64,000 nt of DNA from Volvariella volvacea V23 (GCA_000349905.1 KB722736.1:3569057-3633056), one strand, 5' to 3'; numbered from the stretch's first letter, positions 50,501 to 62,767 are shown. Notes: generated from the sequence alone by a model not told the origin. A program made the numbers and translations.

Positions 50501-51059
50501 ATTCCGGAGACGTTTTGGAACACGTTTGACAAGAGTCTGCGACCAGAGGTCCGCACGAATAATGACTTGGGATTCACTCGCGGAGTCAGCAGGGATTCCC
50601 TGCAGGTAATAAGAGTTACTATTTGCATTATAGTGGCAATTGCAGAAGACGACTGGCGAGAACTATTGTGAGTAGTCTGTTTCCTTCAACGGATTGGGAT
50701 ACACAATTAATAGGCCCCATAGGTCCGTTGAAGACATTTTAAAACTACTGGCTTGCGATTGGGGTTACAGCATCAAATGCACCACGCCCTGCACAGTTGA
50801 CTACACAGAGCTGAGGAGAGTTGTTCCCAATACATTTAAGGGCTTCCACCGACTCCTTTCTGAGTTGGAGGTGCAAGAGCCCGATAGCTTCTCTTCCCTG
50901 ATGCTGTGGAAATTGGTCAAGGCAGTGAGTAGTCCATCCTGTACTATCATTGACAGCTCGGGGTCTAACTTACAGGTCGTTCGTACAGTCCTTCCTATCG
51001 GGAGGGAGACGCCAGAGAGCGGGACCTCAGGTGCAGTCAATATTAGCAGCATGGTGTAA
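47513..51059 (+). CDS. NACHT-domain STAND NTPase (fungal NLR-like protein)
   Basis: NLR-like proteins act in fungal self/non-self recognition and programmed cell death. About eleven exons; the first starts MEDYFSPKTIGEVDITNEEY at 47513. The N-terminal 200 residues are Ser/Pro/Tyr-rich and probably disordered. An NGATNSHFHSPVQNVVGDVT stretch precedes the ATPase, as often in basidiomycete members. NACHT runs from about 48680: CITSDIQTWVLDSKRLHNIL, Walker A SGPPGTGKSAIA, FFFWRLDDTRNTPKRFVSTI, Walker B AVIIIDGLDECG, and the sensor FLITSRPESHL. A helical region follows with CIRYYHLSFGDFLLDRRRSG, typical after fungal NACHT. The C-terminal third (50115-51059, five introns) shows no WD40, ankyrin or TPR units, only helical sequence. 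All catalytic motifs are intact. Partner effector domain not seen. Confidence 0.88.
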
Positions 51060-51204
51060 AATAATAGCGTTGCAGAAGATGTATTCTAGTTCAGCTGTTT
51101 GAATGCGAAAATAACTTGAAAATGAATGTTGTCCCTGACACGCTCGCGTCTCACGCGACCGGATTTCCCGATTGGGAATTCGCAATTTGTTGGCCACCTC
51201 GACC

Positions 51205-52149
51205 ATGTCCGCATCTCTCCTGTCCCAATCCCTTCTGCGCCGTAGTTACTATTTTGCATCGCGCTCCTTGTCGACTCTCCTTCCCAGACAACCCTCTACT
51301 TGGCGTAATGCTCTAGCAGCGCCACCTGCCACCTGCCGTCATGCCTCCTCAAAATCCAAGACTAAGAGTACCTCCACTCTAGTTCCCAGTTCCAAGCAAC
51401 CCATCACGGACCCTGCAGCGCTAGAAGAGTACCACAAAGCCGAGTCGCAAATGCAAACCGCTGTTGACTGGTTTAGGAGGGAGTGCGCTACACTAGAGTC
51501 AAGAGCTTCCGGACGTGTTACCCCAGCGCTACTTGATCCTGTTCGAGTCAAGCTACCCGGGAAAGGCAAGACGGGAGGCGCAAATGCTGGATTGCCACTC
51601 GAAGAAGTCGCGACTGTCGGTGTTCGCGATGGTTCAACGCTGCTTGTTACTGTATTCGAGGAGGAGGTGGGTCCAGCACTGCTAGGGCCACATCCGTAGG
51701 AAACTCACCCCATTTGTCCAGAATCTAAAAGCCATTGAGCAGGCTCTTTATGACTCGAAACTACCCAATATTGTGCCGCAGAAGCAGGATAGCCGCACGA
51801 TTAAAATACCTATCCCGAGGTGTGCTTGAAGCAGCAATGGCAACTACCACTTTTCTGATACCAATCGTCCAGACCCACGGTCGAGGCCAGGTTAGCATTA
51901 TATACCACAGCCTCACGAAAGGCAGAGGAAATCCGTATGCAGGTACGGAAGCAGCACCAAACCAGCATCAAGAAGGGCAAATTTGCGAAGCATTCAATTG
52001 AGTTGGAGGAGGTATGTTAAATTTATTAAAACAAAAAACTAGATACGATCTCTAAAGTACAACTCTAGTTTCAAAAGCTTACAGACAAGTATGTTAAGGA
52101 GGTTGATCAAGTTTTAGCGAGCTTGAAGAAAGCTACGGGTGCGAAGTAA
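51205..52149 (+). CDS. RRF1: Mitochondrial ribosome recycling factor
   Basis: Separates mitochondrial ribosomal subunits after termination. Exons 51205-51666, 51722-51819, 51873-52011 and 52069-52149 join in phase to 259 residues. The first about 55 residues are rich in Arg, Ser and Leu without acids (MSASLLSQSLLRRSYYFASR), a mitochondrial presequence. Family features: ASGRVTPALLDPVRV (equivalent of the R-T/A-GRA-x-P-x-LLD motif), PLEEVATVGVRDGSTLLV, IEQALYDSKLPNIVPQ, and TIKIPIPRPTVEARLALYTT rebuilt over an intron. C-terminal helices RKQHQTSIKKGK and KLTDKYVKEVDQVLASLKKA complete the three-helix bundle. Start placed at the Met where the presequence begins; a frame 11 codons longer exists upstream. 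Confidence 0.93.
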
Positions 52150-52404
52150 ACTAGACGTATCACTAATGCACGATGTATGATAGAACCGGATGCGGGATGC
52201 GGGAGGTGAGTATACCATCACATAGGATGGCCATTTATTCTTTCGCAAGGACGCGTCCACGATGATCCAAGCCGAAGAGGTTAGCTAGATATCCTAGTCA
52301 ATACTTCATCTATGCGCACAATTACAATAGACACATACCCAACTCTCTAACAGTCAATTCTGAAGGGAGTTAGGTGAGCTAGATGCAGTACAGAATGGGT
52401 CTTA

Positions 52405-55400
52405 CTACTTACTGCCAATCTTCTTTCCCTTGCCCTCACCCAAACTGCCATCAGCCAAAATTTGCTGGATCACAGCTCAATTATCGTCGAAGAAAAAGGG
52501 AAGGAGGATGAGTACCTTTCGTTCTTGCATAGCCAAAACGCGGTCTTCAACAGTGTCAGCAATAACAAGTCGCTGTACGTGTACTGGATGAAGTTGCCCA
52601 AGGCGGTGAACCCTGTGCCCCCCCATTAGCACGCTTTCAAGAGATGAAAATGTCAACATACCTATCAAACGCTTGGGACTCGACAGCTTGAGACCAGCCA
52701 AGATCAAGGCAAATGACGTTGTTGGCTCTGGTTAAATTTAATCCAACCCCACCGCATTTTAGGGACATCAGCATCACTCTAGCTTGGTTGTTGGACATGA
52801 ACACTCGGACTGCCTGATCCCTCTTGCGGCGGTTCATATCCCCTTGATACCTATTAAAACAAGTTAAAACAAATTATCAGAACTTCGCATTGCTCTGGGA
52901 GATTCTTACTGACTTGACATGCGGGATGCTAGCTTCGGTAAGGTAATCGGAGACCAAGGCCAAGCACCCAGTCCACTGGGAGACAATGATAACCTAGATA
53001 TACGATGCATCAAAGATTCCCCAACAAACTCTGTGAGACGAAGCTCCTACCTTCTCATTCGGTCGTTCATTTGCCATCTTCAACAACTGCTCCATCATGT
53101 ACTTCATCTTTGTAGAGGGCAGGAACTTGACCACCTCTTTCCCTTTACCTTTGTCCCCAGGTCTAGCTATCCTGCCGACGCCGAAGATCGCATTCTCGTC
53201 GTTGTCATCTACGCCTTCCTCAAATTCATCGTCACTATCCCGAATGACGTTACCACGTCGCTTCCGTAGTCGAGACTTCTTGGTCGACTTTTTAGCCCGA
53301 GAGGCTTTGCTACCACCATCCTCTTCACTACCTTCACTGCCAGCGCTGATGTCTATGAATTCACCATCATCTTCTGCTTTGATAACGCGTCCACTGTATT
53401 CTTCATCATCTGAATCTACAATTCGGGGAATCTTCCTGGGTCGTAATTGGCGTGGTGCTCTCGCCTTGCCCTTGCCCTTAACATCAAACTTAGTTGAGCT
53501 TTCTTGGATGTCTTGTATAATCTTTGTCTCTTCTACTTCAGTGTCGGTTAATTCAATGACTTCGTCGTCGTTGCCTAGCTTTGATGAGAGCTCGGTATCG
53601 GTAGGTTCAAAGGCAGCTAGTTTGAAGAGTTTCTCTCTGCAGATTGGGCTACGACATACAGGGCCTATGCGCTTGCTATGAAAATCGAGAAAATGCACCG
53701 TCTATAAAAGAAACTTACATGACTTTTCGTTAGCTTTATAACTATGAACATCGGGAAGGTTCTCTGGTAACGGCGCGGAGAGAAGCTCATCTGGATAGAG
53801 GTACGTCGTGAGGCAGTGTCCTTCACGTGCAAGAACGTTCTTACCAAGACATTCTCGGCAGAATGTATGTGTGCATGGGGTCACTACCGCGTCTGTCATC
53901 ATGTCGAAACAAATCGGGCATTCCTCATCTATGGTGGCATCTGCAGACTAAACATTCGATTAGGGGAATTAATCTCCCACCGAAGTCAATGGGTATGCAT
54001 ATATACTTACTTCTTTCTCTGCAGCAATCCGATTGAGCATGGTGGTTCTAAGTTTGCTTTTCATCCTCTGCACAAACTCCGTAGATACGAGTTGTGCAGC
54101 TCGCCTAAGCTCGTCCGCCAATCGTGCTGATGTGTGGTCTGTATCATTGGGGTCGATGAAAGCGTCAGCACCCTCTTGAATGAGGGCCGGGTGTGAGCAA
54201 ATTTGGCGGAGACGTAGCAACAGGACTAGAACTTGGTGGTAATTCCTGGAAAACGTTACTCTGCAACCGAATAAATAGTAAATTTGCTTGAGCTTACTTC
54301 AGCACAGTGCCAGCCCGCAAGTAGCGATTAAATCTAGCTTGAGAACGGGCCTCGACCTAATAAAGCCAGTCAGAAGATACCCTAATAAAGATAATCATGA
54401 GCATACCATATCGTAGACTTCTCTCTCTTCATCGGAAAATTCCAATTTGACAAGATCAATAGTCTTTGGTGGGAGTTCAATAAGACGCTTCCCATCGAGC
54501 ATCGAGTCTTTCATGCGGCGCAGCACGAACGTCGTTATCACGGCTTGTAATCGGAAAACGGCAAGGTCGGCTGAGATGGTCATGAGCTCAAAGTGCATAC
54601 TCATTTGTCCATGAGAATGGCCTACGTTTCTTCTTTTCAAGACGGCCAATATGATTTTGGAATTCCTTAAAGTCGTAGAAGGGTCGCACTTGCAGGAATC
54701 TGATATAACCATACATATCGACAAGGCTGTTTACAATTGGTGTTCTGAGGTAGCGGTTAATGCTTATCTCTCGGCGATCATAGATTTCGCGTACCCAGTC
54801 AGACACCATCTATACGTTGAACGCAGGTCAGTGACCGCTCTTGAGGTTCCTGTTCAAGTGTCGACATCAATCACTAATGGTGAATATATAGTGTACGACA
54901 ACTCACTCGTACGCCTGTTACGAATGGCTTGCGCCTCATCGAGGATAACACGATAAAACTAGAACGATCAGCACTCGTAAAATCCCATTCCATTTGTATA
55001 CTTACATCAACTTGGAAAAGTAAGCCCGCTAACCAAATATTTAGCCCATCAATTTAAGGGTCAAGGAATGAGCTTCACCTTGCTTTCTACTACCCCTTCC
55101 GGTTGGAACGACTTCATCGTCTGAATCCGAATCCGAGGCGAGGAAATCATCAACTGGTTTCTTTTTCTTCTTCAACTTCAACCTCTCTTGGGCCTCAAGG
55201 TCTGGCCATTCCAATGCCATGGTCTAAAAAGATATTAACATGTGCCTCAAGAGGAACGTGGAAACTCACAGTATATGTAGTGAGCACGATATCATATTTC
55301 AAGAGATCTTGCTTGCGCTTTGGCTTTGATGATCCATGATAAACAAGACATTTCAAGTCACAATTCGTCTTCATCTCAATTTCAAGCTTCCATTGGTCAA

Positions 55401-56776
55401 GAAGTGCAGTTGGCGCAATGATCAAGTTTGTTTTGCAGACAGGATCGTTCGAGAAATTCTTCACCATAAGAGCAATCCTGTGTAAGGCGTGGGAAGTCGT
55501 CAGAAAGCTAATATGGCGCGTTTCAAGTTAGCGCCACTAACATTTGAACAGTCTATGGAGGCGGTCACATCAACACGCGGAAGACACGCATTCGCGGAGC
55601 ATTGACTCACCTTCCCGAGCCCCATATCATCCCCAAGACAGCCGCCCCTAAAGGAGCTTTGCTCTTTCTCGCACATCCAAGCTACTCCGATTGACTGGTG
55701 CGGCATGAGAGCAACCTCCATGCCTGGAATAAGATCGTATTGGCTACGAAGCCCTAACTTCTCCAGTGCATTTTCAATGCTAGCGTTTCCGTCGAATTGT
55801 TCGGCATTCCCGGCTTCGATCAAAAATTTGTCAATGCTGTTCAAGCACGGTTAGTGGCGTTCCAGTAGGCTGTAATGCTGTCGTACTCATCCGCCTTGGC
55901 CTGAGGACCAACAAACGTGTCACGACCGCGACCATGCCAGTCACCGTTGCTGTCTCTGCCGTCGTCCATGGCTGATAGGTGAGGGATAATAGGACCAGTT
56001 TTCTCCATCACACGCCCTGCGCGTATTATTTCGAGATCATCAGAGAGCCATTGGAGCTCCTCGTCGGAACCACTATATTCACCGTCTTCCAAATCATCAC
56101 TGTCCAACGGACGTTTGCGCGTGCTGACGCTTGTGTCAGTTTGGGGTAGGGGCGTAACGATTGGACCTCGTAAGTGACTGTGGTGCTGGAATGACGGAGG
56201 AATTGGTAGGGATTGCATTGGTAGGGAGTGCATAGGTAGAGAGAGAGAAGGTTGAGGTTCGAGCTTAACAGGGTTCGACTCCATTTTAACGCTGGTATTG
56301 CTGTTCCTCTTCATTAAACATGAGGGCGGCTTGTCACTGTTCACTGTTGGGATGGCAGAGTGACATTCGGCCTTTTCCGCTTGGAGTTTAGCGATCTCAG
56401 CGCTCAAATTAATAATTCTGGTTTTTTCTCCCTTCGTCAGGCGCCTCTTACGCGTGAGGCGATCCAAGGCGTTCTGCTTTGCTGAAATTTTTTCTTGCAG
56501 GTCTCTCAACTTCTGACGAATGGCGTCTAAATTAGGTTGAGAGCTCGTCTGCTCTAGTTTGGAGGCTGAGTTATTGACGCTGAGAGGTGCCCGAAGACTT
56601 GCTTGTCTCTCAATAGACTGAGAAGAGACCGAAGCCTGATTAAGATGACCGCCGCTGAGATAGAGGTCTGTGGGCTCTGGTTTGACGGTTCTGCTTGGCT
56701 TGACAACAGAAGCAGAACTTGGAATGGGGACATCGACCGGCTCGGGTTTAATTCGAGCGGTTTGCTGAGAAGCCAT
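52405..56776 (-). CDS. SNF2-family ATPase with inserted RING finger (RAD5/RAD16/ULS1-like)
   Basis: DNA translocase combined with a probable ubiquitin ligase, nuclear. The ATG at 56776 opens [20 protein letters not shown]; the frame stays open further upstream, so the N-terminus may be longer. A Lys-Pro-Glu-Pro-rich region and a coiled coil ([20 protein letters not shown]) precede the ATPase. Helicase motifs in order: [55 protein letters not shown]. The RING is [20 protein letters not shown]...CREC and, across a 54-nt intron, CPVC. An acidic linker follows, then the second lobe: [24 protein letters not shown] and [16 protein letters not shown]. The last exon ends KKIGSK at TAG 52405. No HIRAN domain seen, favouring a ULS1/RAD16-like over a RAD5-like member. 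About 15 exons. Confidence 0.87.
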
Positions 56777-58583
56777 GTCAACAGAGGTTGAAGGGATCGC
56801 GGATGCGATGTCCCATGTGCTCAAATTGGAACTGGATGACGGTTCCGATTTGAGTGGCGCCCCGGTGACCCCGAGGGTATTACCACGCGCTGAACTGCGA
56901 GTATGATGCGAGTTCGACGCGTGACGCTAGGCGGAATGAACACGAAGGTCTATGGAACAAAAGAAAACGCGCATACACGATAGGCTTCTAACGATCCGAA
57001 GCCGAGAGCCCGCCCTCCGTCTTCAGCAGCACGGCGACCGCGAAGGGGGAAGCTGACCCGCTGACAGCGCGGTTCGAGGCAGGTGATAGCACCATCTAAT
57101 TATGTGTTCAGTGCTTTGTAGATGGTATCTGGGAATTACGCTCACAGCCTCTGCCTGGTTGCATTTTTACACGGAACTGCAAAGGTGGTTGACGTGAGGG
57201 TGGATGGGAAGCATGAAGAAAATATCTCACATTGATATCTGATGGGTTGGTAGTGAGATGTAGACGGAGTTCGTCAAGATATTCTGCGGGTATCTGACAT
57301 CGTACAAAGCGCGATTCATTAAGCTACCGAGGACACTGTGTTTCATAATAAAAGGGTTCGTACATTGTCAGCGGGCTGGAGGCCCAAATGAGCCCTGGCC
57401 ATTGAATATAAGTCTTGCGCTTTGAGATCGGTGCTGGGGACCATCTAAAGAGATTCAGAGTACGAAAGAAAGGAGTGGGGGGCAGGAACGAACAACTGAG
57501 GGTTTTTCACGCGTTGGTATATTCCCACGCTAATTAGTAGGCGTTCGGTTTTCGCGAGTCATTCAGGTACACGTGATGGCGACCGAGACAGGCTTCATAT
57601 CAGAGGTGGACCCACAACAGCACGAGTCAAAAGAAGCAGCAGAGACCAAGCCATTCGTCAGTTCTGTTGAATAGATTGCGCGATATCGGAGCACAGGAGA
57701 GTGCGTGAAGGTTGAAGGACAACGCGTGTCGCGGTACCTATAGACTAGGGAACATCCCGAAACGGTTGAATCCACGAATCAACGCGTCTTTTTTCAGCAT
57801 CGCCCAGATGCCTATACACACCAGCCTTTATTGAACTCTGAAGTCGCATAGAGGAGAGAGGTCGTTCAGGTTTCGGATGGATGTCGCTCAAATAAGAAGC
57901 TTACCTTCCAACAAAGTATACTCTAACTCAAATGTGGCCCGTGGGCACACATTACTGTCCAACTGAAGGACTGCCCTAAGCTTGTGGCCTAGGAATCGTA
58001 CACCTTGCAGCTTTTGCAGCGAACAGCCTCAAAGTTACATATTTCTACTGACACTGCTTCAGACCCAATGCTGATCTATGGATATCAACTCACTTTATTT
58101 CAGCCCGGTATAGCACCACCTCTGCACCTCTGCGACGTCTGCTGTGCCATATGGCCAACAGGTGTTGGCACACAAATACCTGAAACCTTGTAGCATGTAT
58201 GAATGCCGCACTTTTGGCTCCAGTACAAGTCAAGTTGCCCACTCCAGCTACCCCTCCCATTCCTACAGCAGATGGGGTTCGCCAAGCATTTGTTAATCTT
58301 GTGGAGATGTTTCTGGAACTTCCGGTAGTCGGTTGTCGGTGAATATGAATGTTGCAAGCGGGGAACTGGTCCTTGATGACCAACAGAGAAAATTTAATGG
58401 TGAACAAGGCCTGAGTATTGAATCAACATGCCCTATGACTCCAACACGAATAATGTTATCACTGATAATCACGCCTAAAAGCGAAGGCGCTCACATAAAT
58501 TCCTGTTCATCCTACCGGCATTGTCCGGGCCGGTGGTTTTCTAACAACCCGAACCATTATCCCCAACCTCTTTCACCCCAGCT
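56777..58583. other. Divergent intergenic region, 1.8 kb
   Basis: Between SNF2 (-) and RRG7 (+). The first 150 bp (to about 56926) are open in the SNF2 frame and look coding, ending at an ag acceptor-like site, so an upstream SNF2 exon may lie here. The rest shows no convincing gene. Confidence 0.5.
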
Positions 58584-59405
58584 ATGACGACCAAAAACAT
58601 CCTTCATCCTCGTAACGCGCTTCGATTGATCTCTTCCACTAAGAAGGGTACAGACTTCGAGGAACGCTCTCTCCAGCTACTTCAGACCCACATGTCTATG
58701 AAACTCGAACGCGTTGGTGGCAAATCAGACGGTGGAATAGACCTCCAGGGCTGGTGGTGGCTCCCAATTCAAAAGCACCAGCACCAACACCATATCAAAA
58801 ACGATAGTCCCTCTATGGAGCTGGACGAGCTGGAGCGTCGGCGGTTTCGCGTCTTAGCACAGTGCAAGGCCGAACAAACCAAACTGGGACCTAAATACGT
58901 ACGAGAAATGGAGGGTGTTGCCCTTCGTCACCAAGCCCGAATAAGTACACCTGACATCACGAGTCTCTCGACGCAAGGCAACTCTCCTAGCGCAACCCTT
59001 CCCTCATCATGTAATGTGCCGATAGTTGCTATGCTCATCTCCGAGTCAGCATTCACCAAAGCCGCACTTCAACATGTCCAATCATCCCCAGTTCCCTTCT
59101 TCCTTCTGCACCTACCGCCATTGCCCACCTCCAATCCTCACCCCGCCGATCCTTCCACGGCCATCAGAGCAGCATTCTGGAATCCTGCCTTAGCCGCCAA
59201 ACATGGTCTTCTCGGCGGAGACTTCGAAATAAGGTGGGAATTCTCCATGAAAGCACTCTCGCTTCCTCAATTACCCACGGGCCGTGATCAACTTTCCTCC
59301 TCAGCATATAGATATGCGGATGGCCTTAACCCTGGTCCAGGAACACCTACGTTGTGGATGAACAACCGAAGAGTAGACCACTGGGTTCCTGCAGTATCAG
59401 GTTAA
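58584..59405 (+). CDS. RRG7: RRG7-like mitochondrial protein with restriction-endonuclease-type fold
   Basis: Single exon, 273 residues. Matches the fungal Required-for-Respiratory-Growth 7 (DUF2034) family: KKGTDFEERSLQLLQTHMSM with the leading Glu, then GGKSDGGIDLQGWWWLP, then RVLAQCKAEQTKLGPKYVRE. The order E...D...Q-x-K is the PD-(D/E)xK nuclease-fold pattern, with Asp in GGID and the QCK Lys as likely catalytic or binding residues. Near the C-terminus is WMNNRRVDHWVP. In yeast, loss of Rrg7 impairs respiratory growth and mitochondrial DNA maintenance; biochemical activity is not established. The N-terminus (MTTKNILHPRNALRLISSTK) is basic and acid-free, consistent with mitochondrial import. 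A His/Gln-rich loop (QKHQHQHH) interrupts the fold. No introns, unlike most neighbours. Confidence 0.85.
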   Translation: MTTKNILHPRNALRLISSTKKGTDFEERSLQLLQTHMSMKLERVGGKSDGGIDLQGWWWLPIQKHQHQHHIKNDSPSMELDELERRRFRVLAQCKAEQTKLGPKYVREMEGVALRHQARISTPDITSLSTQGNSPSATLPSSCNVPIVAMLISESAFTKAALQHVQSSPVPFFLLHLPPLPTSNPHPADPSTAIRAAFWNPALAAKHGLLGGDFEIRWEFSMKALSLPQLPTGRDQLSSSAYRYADGLNPGPGTPTLWMNNRRVDHWVPAVSG

Positions 59406-60297
59406 TGTCCGTGGCCCTTTCTGTGGGAGTTCTGACCGGCAGCAACATCCACTCGGCCTCTTCTGAGCGGTTGAGGATCGTTTCATAGCAAATCCCCTGC
59501 ACAATCCGATGATGGCCGACATACTTCGAATAACGATACGAAATTGCTTTGCACCCTTGTGGATTCATTTCATTTGTCACACCACCCTTATCAGCGCTGT
59601 GTTGAGCTATGGATGCGACCAGCCCGTCCATCAAGTAGCTCTCGCGCGAGACCACGGCAACGGATGCCTGAGCAGCTGGTGGCCGAGCTTTCGTGCACTG
59701 ATCTGTATATCCCACACCCCGCTAATCATTACTGTAGGATTAGATGCAGCACATTCTAAATGATAGCAATTTAATATCAATTTTGCCCCGATTTATATTA
59801 TGATCCAACCGCCGGATGAAGCTCCAAACCACGCAAATAACGAGCATCCTAAATTCTGATCAAAGAACCAACAGTATTGAGCATAAAAAAGAAACAACAG
59901 CACAGGATAATACTAAAACAGAAAAACATGGACAGATATTGACAGATAGGATACCAAGCCGGGAATTGTCAGTCAGATGGGTACATATACTGTGCTGGGT
60001 GGCTGTAATGTATAAAAGAGAACGAACCACACCGGAAAACGTACAAGGAGAAAAATATGGAGGAAATCTTGCAAGAGATCAGTGCCAAAATGTATCAGAT
60101 TGTATGAGCCTACCAGTGCTTTGTGAGAGAATGCGTGTATGCATGTTCAATACGAGTATATGAAAAGGTATCTACAATACGAAGCGACCACCTGGCCACT
60201 TTTGGAATCGAAAGCCGAAGCGGGCGCGAGGGGGATATCCCGAAAACTTTGATGGAAAAACGCAAGCAAATCAGAACGAAACGAAGCAGCGTCATGA
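59406..60297. other. Convergent intergenic region
   Basis: Between RRG7 (+) and G-alpha 2 (-). AT-rich around 59750-60100. No gene seen. Confidence 0.5.
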
Positions 60298-62767
60298 TCA
60301 TGAGATCAAAGAAGTCTTTGCCAAATTTTGTCTCATGAGCACATCCCTGACTAGAAGTGCGAAAAAAGGGGAAAAGAAAAAGATCAGTCGTCAGGCACAA
60401 CGCACGGAAGTCTTCCTGGGTAGATGGAAGGGAAGCTTAGATTAACGTGTGACAATACGTACTATTTGAGATGATATATGAGGTTGACTTTGTATCCTAT
60501 TGGAGAAACCGACGGACACGGTTACACAGTATTTTGATAAAATCCAAACTATATCACTTACCGTAACAGAGGTTAGATGACAGTAAAAGACCCTAGGTTG
60601 AGGGGAATTATGCTTGAAAATCGCACCTGGATGCAGATGTAGATGCGTGAGCTTCTGGTTAGAAGACCCCGTTCGCTAAACTCACCGAATTTCTTCGAAA
60701 GATCTTTATCAACGACCATAAAGGAGGTGTGATAAGCGCACGGGATAACAGAAATGATCATGGAATTCACGTACAGGCAGAAGCACGCTCAAAATCGTTG
60801 GGTCTATCGCCGTAAGATACGACATAGTCGGCCAGCCGGATTCCACTTGCGAGCTTGGTCTTCATGATGTCAATTTTATTCAAGAAGAGGATAATGTTGG
60901 CATCCTTGAGTAACGGATTGGATACGAGTGATAACCATAGATTAAATGAGTCCTCCTAAAAATTGGACAACGACATAAAGGATCCAGATTGACACAAGGC
61001 ATTATACGACACGAAGTTCTTGCTTACCAGTCGATTAATTTTAGGGTCTTCAACAAGAACTTGATCAAAACAGCTATGGAATTTTTTCCATCAAGGGGAG
61101 CGAACGAACGGAACCATCAGCCATTAGCAACCTTGACGACATTCAAAGCATACACCCCTACCTTATTGGTGCAAGGAAAATGATGGCGTCAACATCGTCG
61201 AAGAAAGGGACCCAGGCAGCTGATGGACGGAGATTCTCAGTCTTAAAAGGAGCATCTCGATAGGACTTTACGCACCCCGCTAGTAACGTGATTAATTTTT
61301 TCATGCTGCCATGAGAATGGAGATACCCAGGTAGGCAGTTTGGTACTCACCAGTGATCTCTGTCCTCCCACATCATACACTCGCCAGTCTCTACTTATAG
61401 AACTACCTGTCCGAAGCTATCAGAGAAAGAAGCTAGGCAACTTGACATTAAGAGAACTCACTGCTCATTGTAAAACGGTGTTCAGATACCCCTGGAGCAT
61501 TAATGTGTCAATGGGAAAACCAAAACCTAAAAATGAAACAGCTTCTTACCAAGAGTTTTCAGGCGCGCACGAAGAATATCATCTAGAGTATTTTTAGAAG
61601 ATGTCATGGTACTACTTCTCAGTGTGAAAGTAAGAGCAGTCGCACCATCTGTTGGTACGTATCTGGGAGAAGTTACTCGATCCAGCGAATCCAGGAAACT
61701 GCAAACAAAACGGTGTTTTAATTACCTAAGAGTCATTAGAGAAGGGAAGGGCGCTCACAACCCAGCCACTTCCTCCATTCGCAGGTTTTGTTTTTTGAGG
61801 ATGGTACGGATTGTGGGGTCACTCCACAGCTTCGTCATGTCCTCGGCACAAGCATGCAGTAGGTGTCCAGGATCATCCGGATCGTCAAACTCGAAAGAAT
61901 CCGTGTCTATACTATCCCTTCCATTCCCATTTGTTACGAGTTTGTTGAACGCATCCTTCCACCCCGACGCAGAGTTGATGGCAACTTCTCTCAGAGTCTC
62001 TTTAAATCCCAACGGCTTAGACGGGAGTCTGGTGGGTTCCACCTCTGTTGAGCCCGATGGATTAAGCTTTCGAATCAAAGACTCCTCGACCTGGAGCAGC
62101 GGTTGTAATCGTAGCTTTAGTTTAAGAAGTTCGGGTGATAGCGGCGGCGTGTCTGGATCCTGAGCGCTCATTGCATCAAGAATAAGGTGGATTGAGCGGA
62201 CGACGTTTAGCTGAATGACAGCTCTCCACGACGCTCGTTCAGCGCGGAATGCCTAGGAGCAAAGCGTCAAGTCCGACGAATCAAGCGGAAGTAATCAGAC
62301 CGACCTTGGGCTTGCACATCAACTGAAAGTCTAACCATTCGTAATGACGTTAAGACACGCAGTGTTGCAAAATCACTGAGATGAGATACGCACTCTTTAG
62401 TAGTGTGGATTTTCCTTGCTTTATATGAGAATCTATGGCCGCAGAGTAGACAACGACGACGTACCTGATTCGCTTTGGCCTGGATGCAACCCGCCAGGTT
62501 ATCAACTCGACCGATTCACCACTACCAGAACGCACGGAAATGCAACTCACCCAGCAACAGTACCTTCAATGGCTTTGAACCTTTTTTCTCCGCATTTCTT
62601 TGCCTCTCCAACTCTGCGTCAATACCATCTGAGATCATCTTGGCCTCCTTCTCGGCTAATAATCTCGCCTCCCTTTCCTCCGGCGATTCATTGTCTGGCG
62701 GAGCAATGGCTCTACTCAGGGGGTCATCATCACTGGGCAATGGTACACCATTGAGTTTCCCCATCAT
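60298..62767 (-). CDS. Heterotrimeric G-protein alpha subunit, divergent (G-alpha 2)
   Basis: Seventeen exons join in phase to 467 residues. Exon 1 is 62767-62551; exon 2 is a 15-nt microexon (62479-62465) coding the middle of the P-loop; a 4-nt microexon (61279-61276) is proposed after switch II; the last exon is 60350-60298. Rebuilt G1 is GQSESGKST (73-81); helical-domain entry is AERASWRAVIQLNVVRSI; switch I is DDILRARLKTLG; switch II is DVGGQRS with catalytic Gln present (about 312); then AWVPFFDDVDAIIFLAPI; G4 is FLNKID (about 377); G5 is TSVTDT, with Ser for the usual Cys-Ala. The tail is RQNLAKTSLIS. It starts MMGK; if the second Met is used, Gly is at position 2. A long acidic insert (DSFEFDDPDDPGH) sits in the helical domain. 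Paralogue class of G-alpha 1 but only distantly similar. Confidence 0.9.
61276..61279 (-). other. Possible 4-nt microexon of G-alpha 2
   Basis: CGGG between a ctag acceptor and a gtgcgt donor. It restores phase and gives RSL-RA-AWVPFF. The alternative is one longer intron using a gtacca donor a few bases inside the first, giving RSLVTAWVPFF. Confidence 0.45.
62465..62479 (-). other. 15-nt microexon of G-alpha 2
   Basis: Flanked by catccag acceptor and gtacgt donor. Its 15 nt supply the QSES part of the P-loop, without which the nucleotide-binding motif is broken. Phase 1 on both sides. Confidence 0.75.

Noticed and set aside
53640..53730. RING finger of the SNF2 protein seeming to lack a Cys (GPVC instead of CPVC)
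   Set aside because: With the donor gtaagt after TCA T and the acceptor ending gcatag, the codon across the join is TGC, so the motif is CPVC.
20487..59405. Mitochondrial gene cluster (SOM1, ATP19, carrier, RRF1, RRG7)
   Set aside because: Mitochondrial proteins are common in any fungal window; the genes are scattered and interleaved with others.
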